NCBI RefSeq assembly: GCF_050113635.1
Contig: NZ_JBNJLT010000008.1
Location: forward strand, 47,832 to 111,831
Length of the DNA: 64,000 nucleotides
DNA from: Marinimicrobium sp050113635
Lineage (GTDB): Bacteria; Pseudomonadota; Gammaproteobacteria; Pseudomonadales; Cellvibrionaceae
Reading direction: 5' to 3'
Below are positions 50,999 through 60,102 of this stretch, in pieces; positions within the stretch are counted from its first letter, which is position 1; each line of letters starts with the position of its first letter. Under the pieces are notes generated by a model. It was not told the origin of the DNA. It was given only the letters and a program-made list of their open reading frames with translations, and searched no databases. A program made the position numbers and the translations under genes.

Positions 50999-51655
50999 GT
51001 GGTACACTGCGCTTTTTCTCCGGGGCCTGCCTTGCTGCCATCAATTGTGTATTGCGACGACGACCTGCTGGTGGTCGACAAACCCGCCGGGCTACTGACG
51101 GTTCCCGGACGCGGGCCGGACAAACAGGATTGCCTGATCAATCGTCTGTTGCCGCACTACCCCAATGCCCGCATCGTTCACCGTCTGGACCAGGCCACTT
51201 CCGGCCTGGTGATTATTCCGCTGGGCTACGAACCGCAAAAGCATCTGGCGCGCCAGTTTGAACAGCGCCTGATTCACAAACGGTACGTTGCGGTTGTGGG
51301 CGGCGACGTTCGGGAGACGCAGGGCGAAGTCGACCTGCCGTTGATATGCGACTGGCCAAACCGACCCCGCCAGAAGGTGGATCACGAGCACGGCAAATCC
51401 GCGCTGACCCGTTATCGGGTGCTGGCGCGTCTGGAGCAGCATACTCGGCTGGAGCTTGAGCCGGTAACCGGACGCTCCCATCAACTGCGAGTGCATATGC
51501 TTTCCCTGGGTCACCCGATCCTAGGCGATACGTTGTACGCGCCGCCAGCGTTGCGTGACTGCACAGACCGACTGCTGTTACACGCCACGCGACTGAGCTT
51601 CACCCATCCGCGCACCGAGCAGGCCATCACCCTGGACCTTCCGCCGTCTTTTTAG
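50999..51655 (+). CDS. rluA: RluA-family pseudouridine synthase
   Basis: The 218-aa enzyme isomerises uridine in 23S rRNA and tRNA (RluA subgroup by size). It shows VYCDDDLLVVDKPAGLLTVP, the catalytic Asp in IVHRLDQATSGLVI, and GRSHQLRVHMLSLGHPILGD. The start is uncertain: GTG 50999 or TTG 51032 both precede the first conserved strand. It is divergent from holB with a short 60-base gap. Confidence 0.91.
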   Translation: MVHCAFSPGPALLPSIVYCDDDLLVVDKPAGLLTVPGRGPDKQDCLINRLLPHYPNARIVHRLDQATSGLVIIPLGYEPQKHLARQFEQRLIHKRYVAVVGGDVRETQGEVDLPLICDWPNRPRQKVDHEHGKSALTRYRVLARLEQHTRLELEPVTGRSHQLRVHMLSLGHPILGDTLYAPPALRDCTDRLLLHATRLSFTHPRTEQAITLDLPPSF

Positions 51656-51842
51656 ATTCGCTTTTGAGCAGATCAAGGATAGACATTCATTTTTGTTATA
51701 AAAAAAGAATTTTTTAATAAAAATATCCACTTTAGGTTATGAAGAGTATTGCGCCAGCTTTGACAATCCGCCACACTTCCCCCTGAATTACACTCTTTTA
51801 CATTCGTCGTTAAGGCTCAGCCCTCTCATGGAAAAAACGTTC

Positions 51843-53081
51843 ATGAAAAAAACACTTCTCAGTCTGGCCCTGATGGCCACCACCGGCACCGCAATGGCCA
51901 ACGGTTTTGATAATGGTCGACTCGGAGGCATGGGCGGTGCTGGCTACGCCACGGGTAACTACGCCGATGGCGTGCTCTTGAACCCCAGCCTGGGTTCCGC
52001 CCACGGCGAAAAAGACGATTTTGCGCTGGTCATCAACGTCGGCGCGCTGGGGCAGGATGAAGACAAGCTGCTCGACGGCCTGGAAGACCTGGCAGACTAC
52101 CTGGACCTGCTGGAAAACCGCACCGCCTCTCAGTGGGGTGGCATGATTGATCCCAATAACCCGGAGGGCTCTGCACGGGAACTGCTTGCGGAAGAAGCCG
52201 ATGAGGTAGAGGCCCGCTTGCGGAATATTGACAATCGCAACGCCAATATCAACGCGGGTGCAAGCTTTGTGGTCGCTATACCCAATGACTGGATGTCCGT
52301 ATCGCTGGTGGGCAAGACCCGCATTGACGCGGCGGTAACCACCCTCGTGGATGACGGCGACTTTGCGTACATTCGCGGTGCGGTCGGTGAAGAAAACTTC
52401 GATGCATCCGGCCTGCAATCCCGTGCCATTGGTCGCGGTGCGGCGGTATCCGAGGTGGGTCTGGCACTGTCCAAAAGCCTGGCCACGGGCGAAGATTCCC
52501 AACTGCTGGTGGGAGCCACGCCCAAGTGGATGCACGTAATGACCTTTGTTTATACCGCCACAGTCGAGGAGTTTGATGAAGACGATTTCGACGGTGACGA
52601 TTACACCGTGGAAAGTGACGATTTCAACCTGGACCTGGGTGCCACTTACCTGAGCGGGAACATGCGTTACGCGCTGACGGTCTCGAACCTCATCAGCAAC
52701 GAATACGACACTATCGTTCCCGGTGAGACCATCGAGATCGAGCCGCGCGCGACGGCTGCGCTGGGCTACCGGAATGACTGGCTGACCGCCGAGGTGGCCT
52801 CTGACCTGACGACCAGCAAGAATTTCACCACCGGCCAAGATACACGCTTCGTTCGCGCCGGTTTGGAACTGGACCTGGCCAACTGGGTGCAGCTGCGGGC
52901 GGGCATGCGCCAGGACCTGGAAGACAATGAACCCGATCAGGTTTCTGTCGGCCTGGGCTTTTCTCCCTTCGGTGTGGTCAATCTGGATATCGCCGTGTTT
53001 GGCGAGGATTTTGGTTCTCTCGGCGAATACGAAGATGCCACCACAGGCGGCGCCTCCGTTCAACTGGGGCTGCGCTTCTAA
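51843..53081 (+). CDS. TraF-like outer envelope protein
   Basis: From ATG 51843 the protein has 412 aa beginning with a signal peptide (KKTLLSLALMATTGTAMA, cleavage after AMA). An ATG five codons upstream is also possible. The mature part has GRLGGMGGAGYATGNYADGV and alternating amphipathic strands ending in a C-terminal aromatic (QLGLRF), suggesting an outer-membrane beta-barrel of the plasmid-transfer TraF_2/FadL-like group. Chromosomal copies without a conjugation locus are common in this bacterial group; function is unknown. A TTGACA at about 51757 may be its -35. Confidence 0.78.
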   Translation: MKKTLLSLALMATTGTAMANGFDNGRLGGMGGAGYATGNYADGVLLNPSLGSAHGEKDDFALVINVGALGQDEDKLLDGLEDLADYLDLLENRTASQWGGMIDPNNPEGSARELLAEEADEVEARLRNIDNRNANINAGASFVVAIPNDWMSVSLVGKTRIDAAVTTLVDDGDFAYIRGAVGEENFDASGLQSRAIGRGAAVSEVGLALSKSLATGEDSQLLVGATPKWMHVMTFVYTATVEEFDEDDFDGDDYTVESDDFNLDLGATYLSGNMRYALTVSNLISNEYDTIVPGETIEIEPRATAALGYRNDWLTAEVASDLTTSKNFTTGQDTRFVRAGLELDLANWVQLRAGMRQDLEDNEPDQVSVGLGFSPFGVVNLDIAVFGEDFGSLGEYEDATTGGASVQLGLRF

Positions 53082-53104
53082 CGGTTTTACATAGCGTATA
53101 TAAC

Positions 53105-53126
53105 GGCGCGTCTTTCATGACGCGCC
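53105..53126. terminator. bidirectional hairpin between traF-like gene and tmk
   Basis: GGCGCGTC-TTTCAT-GACGCGCC is a perfect 8-bp stem located between convergent stops (53081 and 53130). No long T-run follows on either side, so its strength is uncertain. Confidence 0.6.
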
Positions 53127-53129
53127 CGC

Positions 53130-53747
53130 TTACAACTGCTCTAACGCCCGGGCGATATCCCGCTGCACATCGACCAGGGGCTGACTCGCATCCACCACGG
53201 CATAGCGCTCCGGCGCTTCGGCGGCACGCTGCTGATACGCGTCCCGCACCCGCTCAAAAAATGACAGCGCTTCCTGTTCAAACCGGTCGGGCTCGCTGCG
53301 CTGGCTGGCCCGCGCCAGCCCTTTATCGACCGCGATATCCAGAATCACCGTGAGATCGGGGTGCAAATCGCCCTGCACGCGCTGTTCCAGATCGACGATA
53401 ACGTCGGTATCAAACCCTCGCCCGCCCCCCTGATAGGCGTAGGTGGAATCGGTAAAACGATCACACAGAACCCAGGTGCCTGCAGCCAGCGCCGGCTTGA
53501 TGACCGTTTCCAGATGCTGCGCCCGGGCGGCGAACACCAGCAGTAACTCAGCCGCCGGCGTGACCGTCTCGTCACGCGGTGATAACAACAGCGCCCGGAT
53601 TTCCTCGGCCAGCGGGGTACCGCCCGGCTCCCGGGTGACCAGCACGGAATGGCCGTGCGTTTCCAGCCACTGGCGAATAAAGGCCAGATTGGTGCTCTTG
53701 CCGACACCCTCGGTGCCTTCCACGGTGATAAACCGGCCCTGTGTCAC
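53130..53747 (-). CDS. tmk: thymidylate kinase
   Basis: The 205-aa kinase phosphorylates dTMP to dTDP. It has the P-loop EGTEGVGKSTN near residue 10, REPGGTPLAEEIR and DRFTDSTYAYQGGGRGFD. Length is normal. It also feeds dTTP to RmlA. Unlike most gammaproteobacteria, it is not directly upstream of holB in this window. Confidence 0.95.
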   Translation of the reverse strand: MTQGRFITVEGTEGVGKSTNLAFIRQWLETHGHSVLVTREPGGTPLAEEIRALLLSPRDETVTPAAELLLVFAARAQHLETVIKPALAAGTWVLCDRFTDSTYAYQGGGRGFDTDVIVDLEQRVQGDLHPDLTVILDIAVDKGLARASQRSEPDRFEQEALSFFERVRDAYQQRAAEAPERYAVVDASQPLVDVQRDIARALEQL

Positions 53748-53898
53748 GCGTTCTTTACCTGCTGAATCAAAGACATGGAGTGAAAGGCTTCAGTGTATCA
53801 GGTTTGGGCCAGTGATCGACTGGCCTCCGTCGACAACACACCTTTGTGGTAATATGGCGCCCTTTCACTATCCGCATCCAGCTACCCGCGAGGTTTTT

Positions 53899-54408
53899 AT
53901 GAGCAAAGCGTCCACGGTGACCCTGCACACCACATTCGGTGAGATCACCATTGAACTGAATCACGAGAAAGCCCCCAACACCGCCGCGAACTTCGCGCAG
54001 TACGCGGAAGAAGGCTTTTACGACAACACCGTATTTCACCGTGTGATCAGTAATTTTATGATTCAGGGCGGTGGCATGACCGAGGATATGCAACAGAAAT
54101 CCACCCGCGCGCCCATCGAAAACGAGGCGGACAACGGCCTGGGCAATGTCATTGGCAGCGTTGCGATGGCACGCACCAGCGACCCGCACAGTGCCTCGGC
54201 GCAGTTTTTCATCAATGTTCAGGACAACAGCTTCCTGAACCACCGCGATAAAAGCCTGCAAGGCTGGGGCTACTGTGTGTTCGGTAAAGTGACCGAGGGC
54301 ATGGACGTGGTCAACAAGATCAAGGCGGTGGATACCGGCAGCAAGGCCGGCCACCAGGATGTACCGGTCGATCCGGTTCTTATTGAGAAAGCCAGCGTCG
54401 GCGAATAA
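53899..54408 (+). CDS. ppiB: peptidyl-prolyl cis-trans isomerase B (cyclophilin)
   Basis: From ATG 53899 (Shine-Dalgarno GAGG) this encodes a 169-aa cytoplasmic cyclophilin. It has FHRVISNFMIQGGGMT with the catalytic Arg, GSVAMARTSDPHSASAQFFI and GYCVFGKVTEGMDVV. It lies 8 bases before lpxH, as in E. coli. Confidence 0.96.
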   Translation: MSKASTVTLHTTFGEITIELNHEKAPNTAANFAQYAEEGFYDNTVFHRVISNFMIQGGGMTEDMQQKSTRAPIENEADNGLGNVIGSVAMARTSDPHSASAQFFINVQDNSFLNHRDKSLQGWGYCVFGKVTEGMDVVNKIKAVDTGSKAGHQDVPVDPVLIEKASVGE

Positions 54409-54416
54409 GTTTTACC

Positions 54417-55139
54417 ATGACGCGTTTGTTTGTTTCCGACCTGCATCTGAGCGAACAGCTGCCGCACATCACTGAAGGATTTTTCCGGTTCCTGAAGGAC
54501 CGGGCGCAGCGCACGGAAGCGCTGTACATTCTCGGTGATTTTTTTGACGCCTGGATTGGCGACGATGACGACAGTGAATTGACCCGTGCAGTCGCCCGTG
54601 AGGTGAGTAACGTGGCGCAGAGCGGCACGCGTGTGTACCTCATGCACGGCAACCGCGACTTCCTGATGGGTGATGAATACGCCCGGGCGTGTGGTGCCGA
54701 GCTGTTGCCAGACCCGAGCGTGATCAATCTGTACGGTCACCCCACCCTGCTGATGCACGGCGACAGTTTGTGCACACGGGATCAGGCCTACATGGAGTTT
54801 CGACGGCAGGTACGCTCTCCGCAATGGCAGGCCGAAGTCTTGTCACTCCCGCTGACTAAACGCCGCGAACTGGCGGCGCAGTTGCGTTCACAGAGCGAAA
54901 GCATGAACAGCAACAAGGCGGAAGACATTATGGATGTGACCCCGGAGGAAGTGGTCAAGACGATGACTCAGGAGAACGTCGGGTTGTTGATTCACGGCCA
55001 CACTCATCGCCCGGCCAGACACCCTTTTACCCTCGACGGACAGGATGCAGAACGCATTGTGCTGGGGGACTGGCACCGCCTGGGATGGTGTCTGGTCGCG
55101 GAGCCTGAAGGGTTGCGACTGGAGTCGTGGGATTTATAA
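54417..55139 (+). CDS. lpxH: UDP-2,3-diacylglucosamine diphosphatase
   Basis: The 240-aa metallophosphoesterase makes lipid X in lipid A synthesis. Metal-binding motifs are SDLHLSE (near 7), GDFFDAWIGDD, HGNRDFLMG and HGHTHRPARH. Length is standard. It is coupled to ppiB by an 8-base gap. Confidence 0.96.
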   Translation: MTRLFVSDLHLSEQLPHITEGFFRFLKDRAQRTEALYILGDFFDAWIGDDDDSELTRAVAREVSNVAQSGTRVYLMHGNRDFLMGDEYARACGAELLPDPSVINLYGHPTLLMHGDSLCTRDQAYMEFRRQVRSPQWQAEVLSLPLTKRRELAAQLRSQSESMNSNKAEDIMDVTPEEVVKTMTQENVGLLIHGHTHRPARHPFTLDGQDAERIVLGDWHRLGWCLVAEPEGLRLESWDL

Positions 55140-55168
55140 AAACCCTTCTTGGTAAAAACCAACACAAC

Positions 55169-55214
55169 ACCGGGGCAGAGTGCGCTGTAAATCCGCTGTG
55201 TGCCCTGCCCCGGT
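55169..55214. terminator. bidirectional terminator between lpxH and pepN
   Basis: ACCGGGGCAG (55169-55178) and CTGCCCCGGT (55205-55214) form a perfect 10-bp stem between convergent genes. T-tracts are short on both sides (TCTTGTT on +; GTTGTGTTGG on -). Confidence 0.65.
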
Positions 55215-55232
55215 CTTGTTGACGACGTAATG

Positions 55233-57926
55233 TTATACCAGTGTCTTACTCACCACCTCGTACACATCTTTCGACAGTGCCGGTTCAGCCTTGATTCGCT
55301 CCAGCGCCTGCTTCATTAACGCCTGAAGGCTTTCCGGGTAACGACGCCAGCGCGTGAACGGCGTCAACAGTCGTGCCGCTATTTGCGGATTGACTTTGTT
55401 CAGGCGCAATATCTGGTCGGCCAGAAATCGATACCCTTCCCCGTCCGCACGATGAAAATTCACCGGGTTTGCATTGGAGAAAGCGCCGACCAGTGCCCGA
55501 ATCTTGTTCGGGTTGTTGGCTTCAAACGCTGGGTGTTTCTGTAACTCCAACACCGTTTCCAGCGCTTTCGGGTGGTGACTTGTGGCCTGCACCCTCAGCC
55601 ATTGATCCACGACCAGCGGTTCGGCTTTCCAGTAATCGTAAAACTCGGACAGCGCTTTTTCCCGTACAGAATCGGCACCTTTCGCTTCGCTATTAACCAG
55701 TTCTGACAACGCCGCCATGGTGTCGGTCATGTTATTGGCGTAGCGATACTGTTGCTCGCAGGCCTCCAGCAATTCGGGCTCGCTGAGCGTCATGAGATAG
55801 CTCAGCGCCACGTTTTTCAGGCTCCGTTCGGCAATGTCCTCCGCCGTGGGTCGATAGGGTTTGCGGTGATCATAGGCTTCGTAAATCGCCCGTAAGTCAT
55901 CCTTCAAGGCCTGCGCCACGACCCGTTTTACGGCGGCTCGACTGTGATGAATGGCTTCCACTTGAATCGTGTCGCTCTGTTCGGCCAAATAGGCCTCAGA
56001 CGGAAGGGTGAGCATCAGCGCGACCATCGCTTTATCCAGCGAGGTGTCCTGCAACAGGCTGCGATAGGCGTCAACCAGGCGCTCATCCACGGAGGCCGTG
56101 GCGATGTCGTCGCCTTGTTCATACGCTTGCATGACGTCCTGGATTACTTGAATGGCCAATTGCTGGCTGGCATCCCAGCGGCAGAACCCATCGTCATCAC
56201 CGCTCATCAGGCGAACGAGGTCATCGCGCGAGTAGTCGTAACGCAGTTTGACCGGTGCGGAGAAATTGCGCAGCAGAGAAGGCACTGGTTTCTCCGGTAA
56301 CCGCTCAAACACAAACGTCTGCTCCGGCTCCGTCAGTTCCAGAACGGTGTGAGTGTTGTCCCCGGTTTCCGGATCAGGGGCTTGCCCTTTTCGGTGCAGT
56401 GGCAAGGCACCGGCACTGCCGAGCAAACCCATCGCCACCGGAATATGAAACGGTTGCTTACTCTGACTTTCCGGCGTCGGCGGACAACTTTGTGCAATCG
56501 TGAGGTGGTATTCGCCCGCGTCTTCATCCCAGTGATCCGTCACTGTCAGCACGGGGGTGCCCGCCTGGGAATACCAGCGTTTGAACTGCGTCAGGTCGCG
56601 CCCGGATACCGCTTCCATGGCGGCGACAAAATCCTCGGTCGTCACCGCCTGGCCGTCGTGGCGTTCGAAATACAGGTCTGTGCCTTTGCGAAACTCTTCC
56701 GGCCCCAGTAGATTGGCCAACATACGCACCACTTCGTTGCCCTTTTCATAGACCGTCAGGGTATAGAAGTTGGAAATTTCGATGTAGGAGTCGGGACGCA
56801 CCGGGTGCGCCATCGGCCCGGCGTCTTCCGCAAACTGCAAGGTGCGCAACAGAGAGACATCTTCCACGCGCTTGACGGTGGGCGACCCCATGTCCGCCGA
56901 GAAGGTTGCGTCGCGATAAACGGTAAACCCTTCTTTTAAACTGAGCTGAAACCAGTCGCGACAGGTCACCCGGTTACCGGACCAGTTGTGAAAATATTCG
57001 TGGGCAACCACCCCCTCGACACGTTGAAAGCCAGCGTCTGTGGTCGTTTCTGGTTTGGCCAGAACGCACGCGGTATTGAAAATGTTCAGCCCTTTGTTTT
57101 CCATGGCGCCCATGTTGAAATCGTCCACGGCCACGATCATAAAGATATCCAGGTCGTACTCCCGGCCATAGGTTTCCTCATCCCAACGCATGGCGTGTTT
57201 GAGGGAGGTCATGGCGTGATCGCATTTATCCAGGTCTTTTTCCTCGACAAAAATGCGCAGCGTCACCTGGCGACCGGACTGGGTCGTAAAGTGATCTTCA
57301 ATATGCTCCAGATTACCCGCCACGAGCGCAAACAGATAGGCGGGTTTTTTATGCGGATCGTGCCAGGTGGCAAAATGTCGATCTGAGTGCCGATCATTCC
57401 CAACGTCGCCCTCTTCTATCAGATTACCGTTGGAGAGCAGGACCGGGAACTGAGCCTTGTCCGCTTCGATGGTGGTGAAAAACTCACTCATCACATCAGG
57501 CCGATCCAGATACCAGGTAATTTTTCGAAACCCTTCCGCCTCGCACTGGGTGCAATACATCGTGCGGGATTTGTAGAGTCCTTCCAGCGACGTATTGTGC
57601 TCGGGATCAATGTCGCCAACGGTGGTCAACTCAAAGGTGTCGGGCACGCTCAGCAGCGTCAGGCTTTCGTCGTCCAGGCGATACTCGTCTGAGTCCAGCT
57701 TGCGCCCGTCAATGGCCACGGAAACCAGAGTCATATCCTGTCCGTTCAGGGTCAGTGACTGAGCGTGCGTTTCGGCGTCGGGATTGCGGTGCAACGTCAG
57801 CTTGCTGGTAACGCGAGTCTTGTCGCCGCGCAGGTCAAAATGCAGCTCGGTCCGCTCAATTCGATATTCGGGGGGACGGTAGTCTTTGAGCTGGATGGCT
57901 TTGGGCTGTGCATCGCGTGCGGACAT
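55233..57926 (-). CDS. pepN: aminopeptidase N
   Basis: The 897-aa M1 zinc peptidase removes N-terminal residues from peptides in the cytoplasm. ATG 57926 follows AGGAGA at 5 bases and is preferred to an extension in the same frame. The substrate motif MGAMENKGLNIF and zinc motif VVAHEYFHNWSGNR (HExxH, with the distant Glu in LKEGFTVY) are both present. Length is close to E. coli PepN (870). Confidence 0.96.
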   Translation of the reverse strand: MSARDAQPKAIQLKDYRPPEYRIERTELHFDLRGDKTRVTSKLTLHRNPDAETHAQSLTLNGQDMTLVSVAIDGRKLDSDEYRLDDESLTLLSVPDTFELTTVGDIDPEHNTSLEGLYKSRTMYCTQCEAEGFRKITWYLDRPDVMSEFFTTIEADKAQFPVLLSNGNLIEEGDVGNDRHSDRHFATWHDPHKKPAYLFALVAGNLEHIEDHFTTQSGRQVTLRIFVEEKDLDKCDHAMTSLKHAMRWDEETYGREYDLDIFMIVAVDDFNMGAMENKGLNIFNTACVLAKPETTTDAGFQRVEGVVAHEYFHNWSGNRVTCRDWFQLSLKEGFTVYRDATFSADMGSPTVKRVEDVSLLRTLQFAEDAGPMAHPVRPDSYIEISNFYTLTVYEKGNEVVRMLANLLGPEEFRKGTDLYFERHDGQAVTTEDFVAAMEAVSGRDLTQFKRWYSQAGTPVLTVTDHWDEDAGEYHLTIAQSCPPTPESQSKQPFHIPVAMGLLGSAGALPLHRKGQAPDPETGDNTHTVLELTEPEQTFVFERLPEKPVPSLLRNFSAPVKLRYDYSRDDLVRLMSGDDDGFCRWDASQQLAIQVIQDVMQAYEQGDDIATASVDERLVDAYRSLLQDTSLDKAMVALMLTLPSEAYLAEQSDTIQVEAIHHSRAAVKRVVAQALKDDLRAIYEAYDHRKPYRPTAEDIAERSLKNVALSYLMTLSEPELLEACEQQYRYANNMTDTMAALSELVNSEAKGADSVREKALSEFYDYWKAEPLVVDQWLRVQATSHHPKALETVLELQKHPAFEANNPNKIRALVGAFSNANPVNFHRADGEGYRFLADQILRLNKVNPQIAARLLTPFTRWRRYPESLQALMKQALERIKAEPALSKDVYEVVSKTLV

Positions 57927-57934
57927 ACGTTCTC

Positions 57935-58195
57935 CTATTTCCACTTCAAAGGCTGTTCGGCGTCGGCCACTTCGCCCTCGCCACCGCAATGGGTATGCGG
58001 TTTGGGGGGAATGTAGCCGGTGCGCTGTTCGGCGGGCAGGTGTTTATGCTCGTAGGCGATCACCGCTTCCATGCATTGGTGGCGCTGTTCCTGTGTGAGT
58101 GTGCGACCATCGGGCCATTTGCCCAGCTCCACGGCGCGCTTGAGGCTCTGGTAGACCTCGGGGGTCAGGCTATCCAGTACATCGCGGTAGTTCAT
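57935..58195 (-). CDS. DUF1315 family protein (YeaC-like)
   Basis: The 86-aa small soluble protein begins MNYRDVLDSLTPEVYQSLKR and continues AVELGKWPDGRTLTQEQRH, the DUF1315/YeaC signature; function is unknown. It ends 8 bases before pepN on the same strand and is probably co-transcribed with it. Confidence 0.92.
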   Translation of the reverse strand: MNYRDVLDSLTPEVYQSLKRAVELGKWPDGRTLTQEQRHQCMEAVIAYEHKHLPAEQRTGYIPPKPHTHCGGEGEVADAEQPLKWK

Positions 58196-58256
58196 GCTTT
58201 TACCCGGAAGTCAGTCAAAAGGAAATTATATCAGACAGTGTTTTTGGCCACGCCGC

Positions 58257-59105
58257 TCACGCTTTTGCCGAGCGGCTGCTCAACAGGCCCCAGGCCATAC
58301 CCGCCACCAGTCCGCCCACATGAGCGCCATTGGCCACGGACCCGCCAATGAAACGGTCGACAATTCCGGTCATGCAGATCACCAGCCACAGCAGCATGAA
58401 GCCGATGATTCCCGAGGGGACCGCCAGATAAGGATGTGGGCTGAATTTCTGACGCATCCAAATGAAACCAATCAGGGCATACACCACCCCGGACATGCCC
58501 CCGAAGACCGACGGTCCGCCCAGAAACTGGGTGACGTTGGCGGCAATGGCCGTACCCAGCGCAAACAGGAGGTAGTGGATCGGACCGAGTACGGCTTCCA
58601 GGCGCCGCCCCAGCTCCCATATCCATAGGCCATTGAACAGGATGTGGAAGAAGCTGAAATGCAGAAAGGCCGGGGTCAGCAACCGCCAGAATTCGCCGCG
58701 AGCCATGGCTTCACCCCAGGGACCAAACTGAATGCCGTTGTAGGTCATCGCCAGGGGCTGGAAGGTCAGCCAGGAAATCCATTGACCGCCTGCGATATCC
58801 ATTCCGATGAGTGCTCCCAACCCACTGAGCAGCAAAAGAACCAAGGTAATCGGGAACTGGCGCGGACTCGGTGTTTGGATCGCCGCCCTCTGGGGTGCCT
58901 CGCCGTCGGGAAGCTCCACATCACCGTTTAACCAGCGGTCTGTCAGCTCGGCCAGCGGTTCGACCAACGCCGGGTCCTGTACCCAGATTTGTTGATGCCC
59001 CCCTTCTTCGGTGATGCGATGCACCAGACCACGCCCGCGCAGAAAGCGGCTCAGTTCGGTGAGATCACGTTGCTGGGGTAACGTTTTGACAGGTATCCAG
59101 GTCAC
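58257..59105 (-). CDS. rhomboid intramembrane serine protease (GlpG-like)
   Basis: The 282-aa protein has an N-terminal cytoplasmic domain (1-80, GlpG-type) and six transmembrane helices. The catalytic Ser is in FGGMSGVVYALIGF near residue 205 and the His in HVGGLVAGMAWG near 265. WRLLTPAFLHFSFFHILFN is the conserved L1/TM2 region with the His-Asn oxyanion residues. It cleaves membrane proteins within the bilayer; the substrate is unknown. Confidence 0.93.
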   Translation of the reverse strand: MTWIPVKTLPQQRDLTELSRFLRGRGLVHRITEEGGHQQIWVQDPALVEPLAELTDRWLNGDVELPDGEAPQRAAIQTPSPRQFPITLVLLLLSGLGALIGMDIAGGQWISWLTFQPLAMTYNGIQFGPWGEAMARGEFWRLLTPAFLHFSFFHILFNGLWIWELGRRLEAVLGPIHYLLFALGTAIAANVTQFLGGPSVFGGMSGVVYALIGFIWMRQKFSPHPYLAVPSGIIGFMLLWLVICMTGIVDRFIGGSVANGAHVGGLVAGMAWGLLSSRSAKA

Positions 59106-59132
59106 AGGCGGGCTCTTGATCGATTATAGGGG

Positions 59133-60095
59133 TTAAGGATCTACATAGGTCCAGACAAACTTTTCCCGGTCGAGTTGCGCTTCGCCATCAAAGCGATAGG
59201 CGACCAGGCGACCGAATTTGACGGCGCTGTAGTCCAGGCAGGCAATATTCGCAGCGACCGGCTCAGGGCGGCCCTTCAACCAGTAGTGTCCGACAAAGAC
59301 CGGTTTTTCGTGCTGATGATACACCACCATTTGCCGGCGGTGCTCGGGAAGAATGGGTTGTTCAGCCACGGCCGGGGGCAGCGGGTCGGGCTGGAACAAC
59401 AGTTCGCCATAGGTGTGGGCATGCGGCGCCCAGAATTTGGTGCGGAAGGAGGTGCGCTCTATGCCGTCGCCGGCGATCATGCTCATACCGGCCGGCAGGG
59501 GCAGATCTACGCCGCCAGTCAAACGCTGCTTGGTCAGCGCAGCCCGCGAACCCGGCTGGCCGGTTTGCTGGAGGAACTCGTCATCGAAGTGGCCGCTGCC
59601 GAATTGCGCCATGTGGCGGTCAATCAGTGCGGCATCCCAGCAGGCGTGCACCGCCCGAAAGTCCGGCCACTCCAGAAAGAGGGGCAAGGTGCGCAACCAG
59701 GCCAGGTGGTCCTGCCACTCGTCCTGATAATCGCTGAACTGCTCAAGGGTTTCGGCCAGCTGCCGGGTCGTGCGGGGGTTGTGGGGTCGAACGTATCCCG
59801 GTCCGTCCCGGCGGGGTGTGGCATAGGCGAGCGCATTGAATTCATGATTACCGAGCACCATATGAGCGGCCCCGGCTTCGACCATGTTGCGCACCAATCT
59901 CAGCGCCGAACGAATGTGGGGACCGCGATCAATAATGTCACCGAGAAAAACCGCCTGCCGTTGCGGGTGACGGTAGGTGTGACCGGTCCACTCATAGCCC
60001 ATGGTTTTCAACAGCCGCTCGAGCGTGAGCGCACAGCCGTGAACGTCGCCGATCACGTCGTAGCCCTTTACTTCCGAAGATGCTACCTCGCTCAT
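59133..60095 (-). CDS. calcineurin-like metallophosphoesterase (bis-nucleosyl tetraphosphatase/PrpA type)
   Basis: From ATG 60095 (Shine-Dalgarno GAGG) it encodes 320 aa. Metal motifs are YDVIGDVHGCALTLERLL, FLGDIIDRGP, VLGNHEFNALAY and HACWDAALID. The group includes ApaH and PrpA/PrpE phosphatases. It lies 7 bases after nadK and may be co-expressed. Confidence 0.88.
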   Translation of the reverse strand: MSEVASSEVKGYDVIGDVHGCALTLERLLKTMGYEWTGHTYRHPQRQAVFLGDIIDRGPHIRSALRLVRNMVEAGAAHMVLGNHEFNALAYATPRRDGPGYVRPHNPRTTRQLAETLEQFSDYQDEWQDHLAWLRTLPLFLEWPDFRAVHACWDAALIDRHMAQFGSGHFDDEFLQQTGQPGSRAALTKQRLTGGVDLPLPAGMSMIAGDGIERTSFRTKFWAPHAHTYGELLFQPDPLPPAVAEQPILPEHRRQMVVYHQHEKPVFVGHYWLKGRPEPVAANIACLDYSAVKFGRLVAYRFDGEAQLDREKFVWTYVDP

Positions 60096-60102
60096 CCCTA
60101 CC

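Noticed and set aside
51810..53063. Long minus-strand open frame of 417 codons opposite the traF-like gene
   Set aside because: It is a mirror of the real gene: it lacks a recognisable domain, while the plus strand has a signal peptide and coherent barrel strands.
51828..53081. Part of a conjugation system (traF)
   Set aside because: No other transfer genes are present; this TraF-like family is often chromosomal and isolated.
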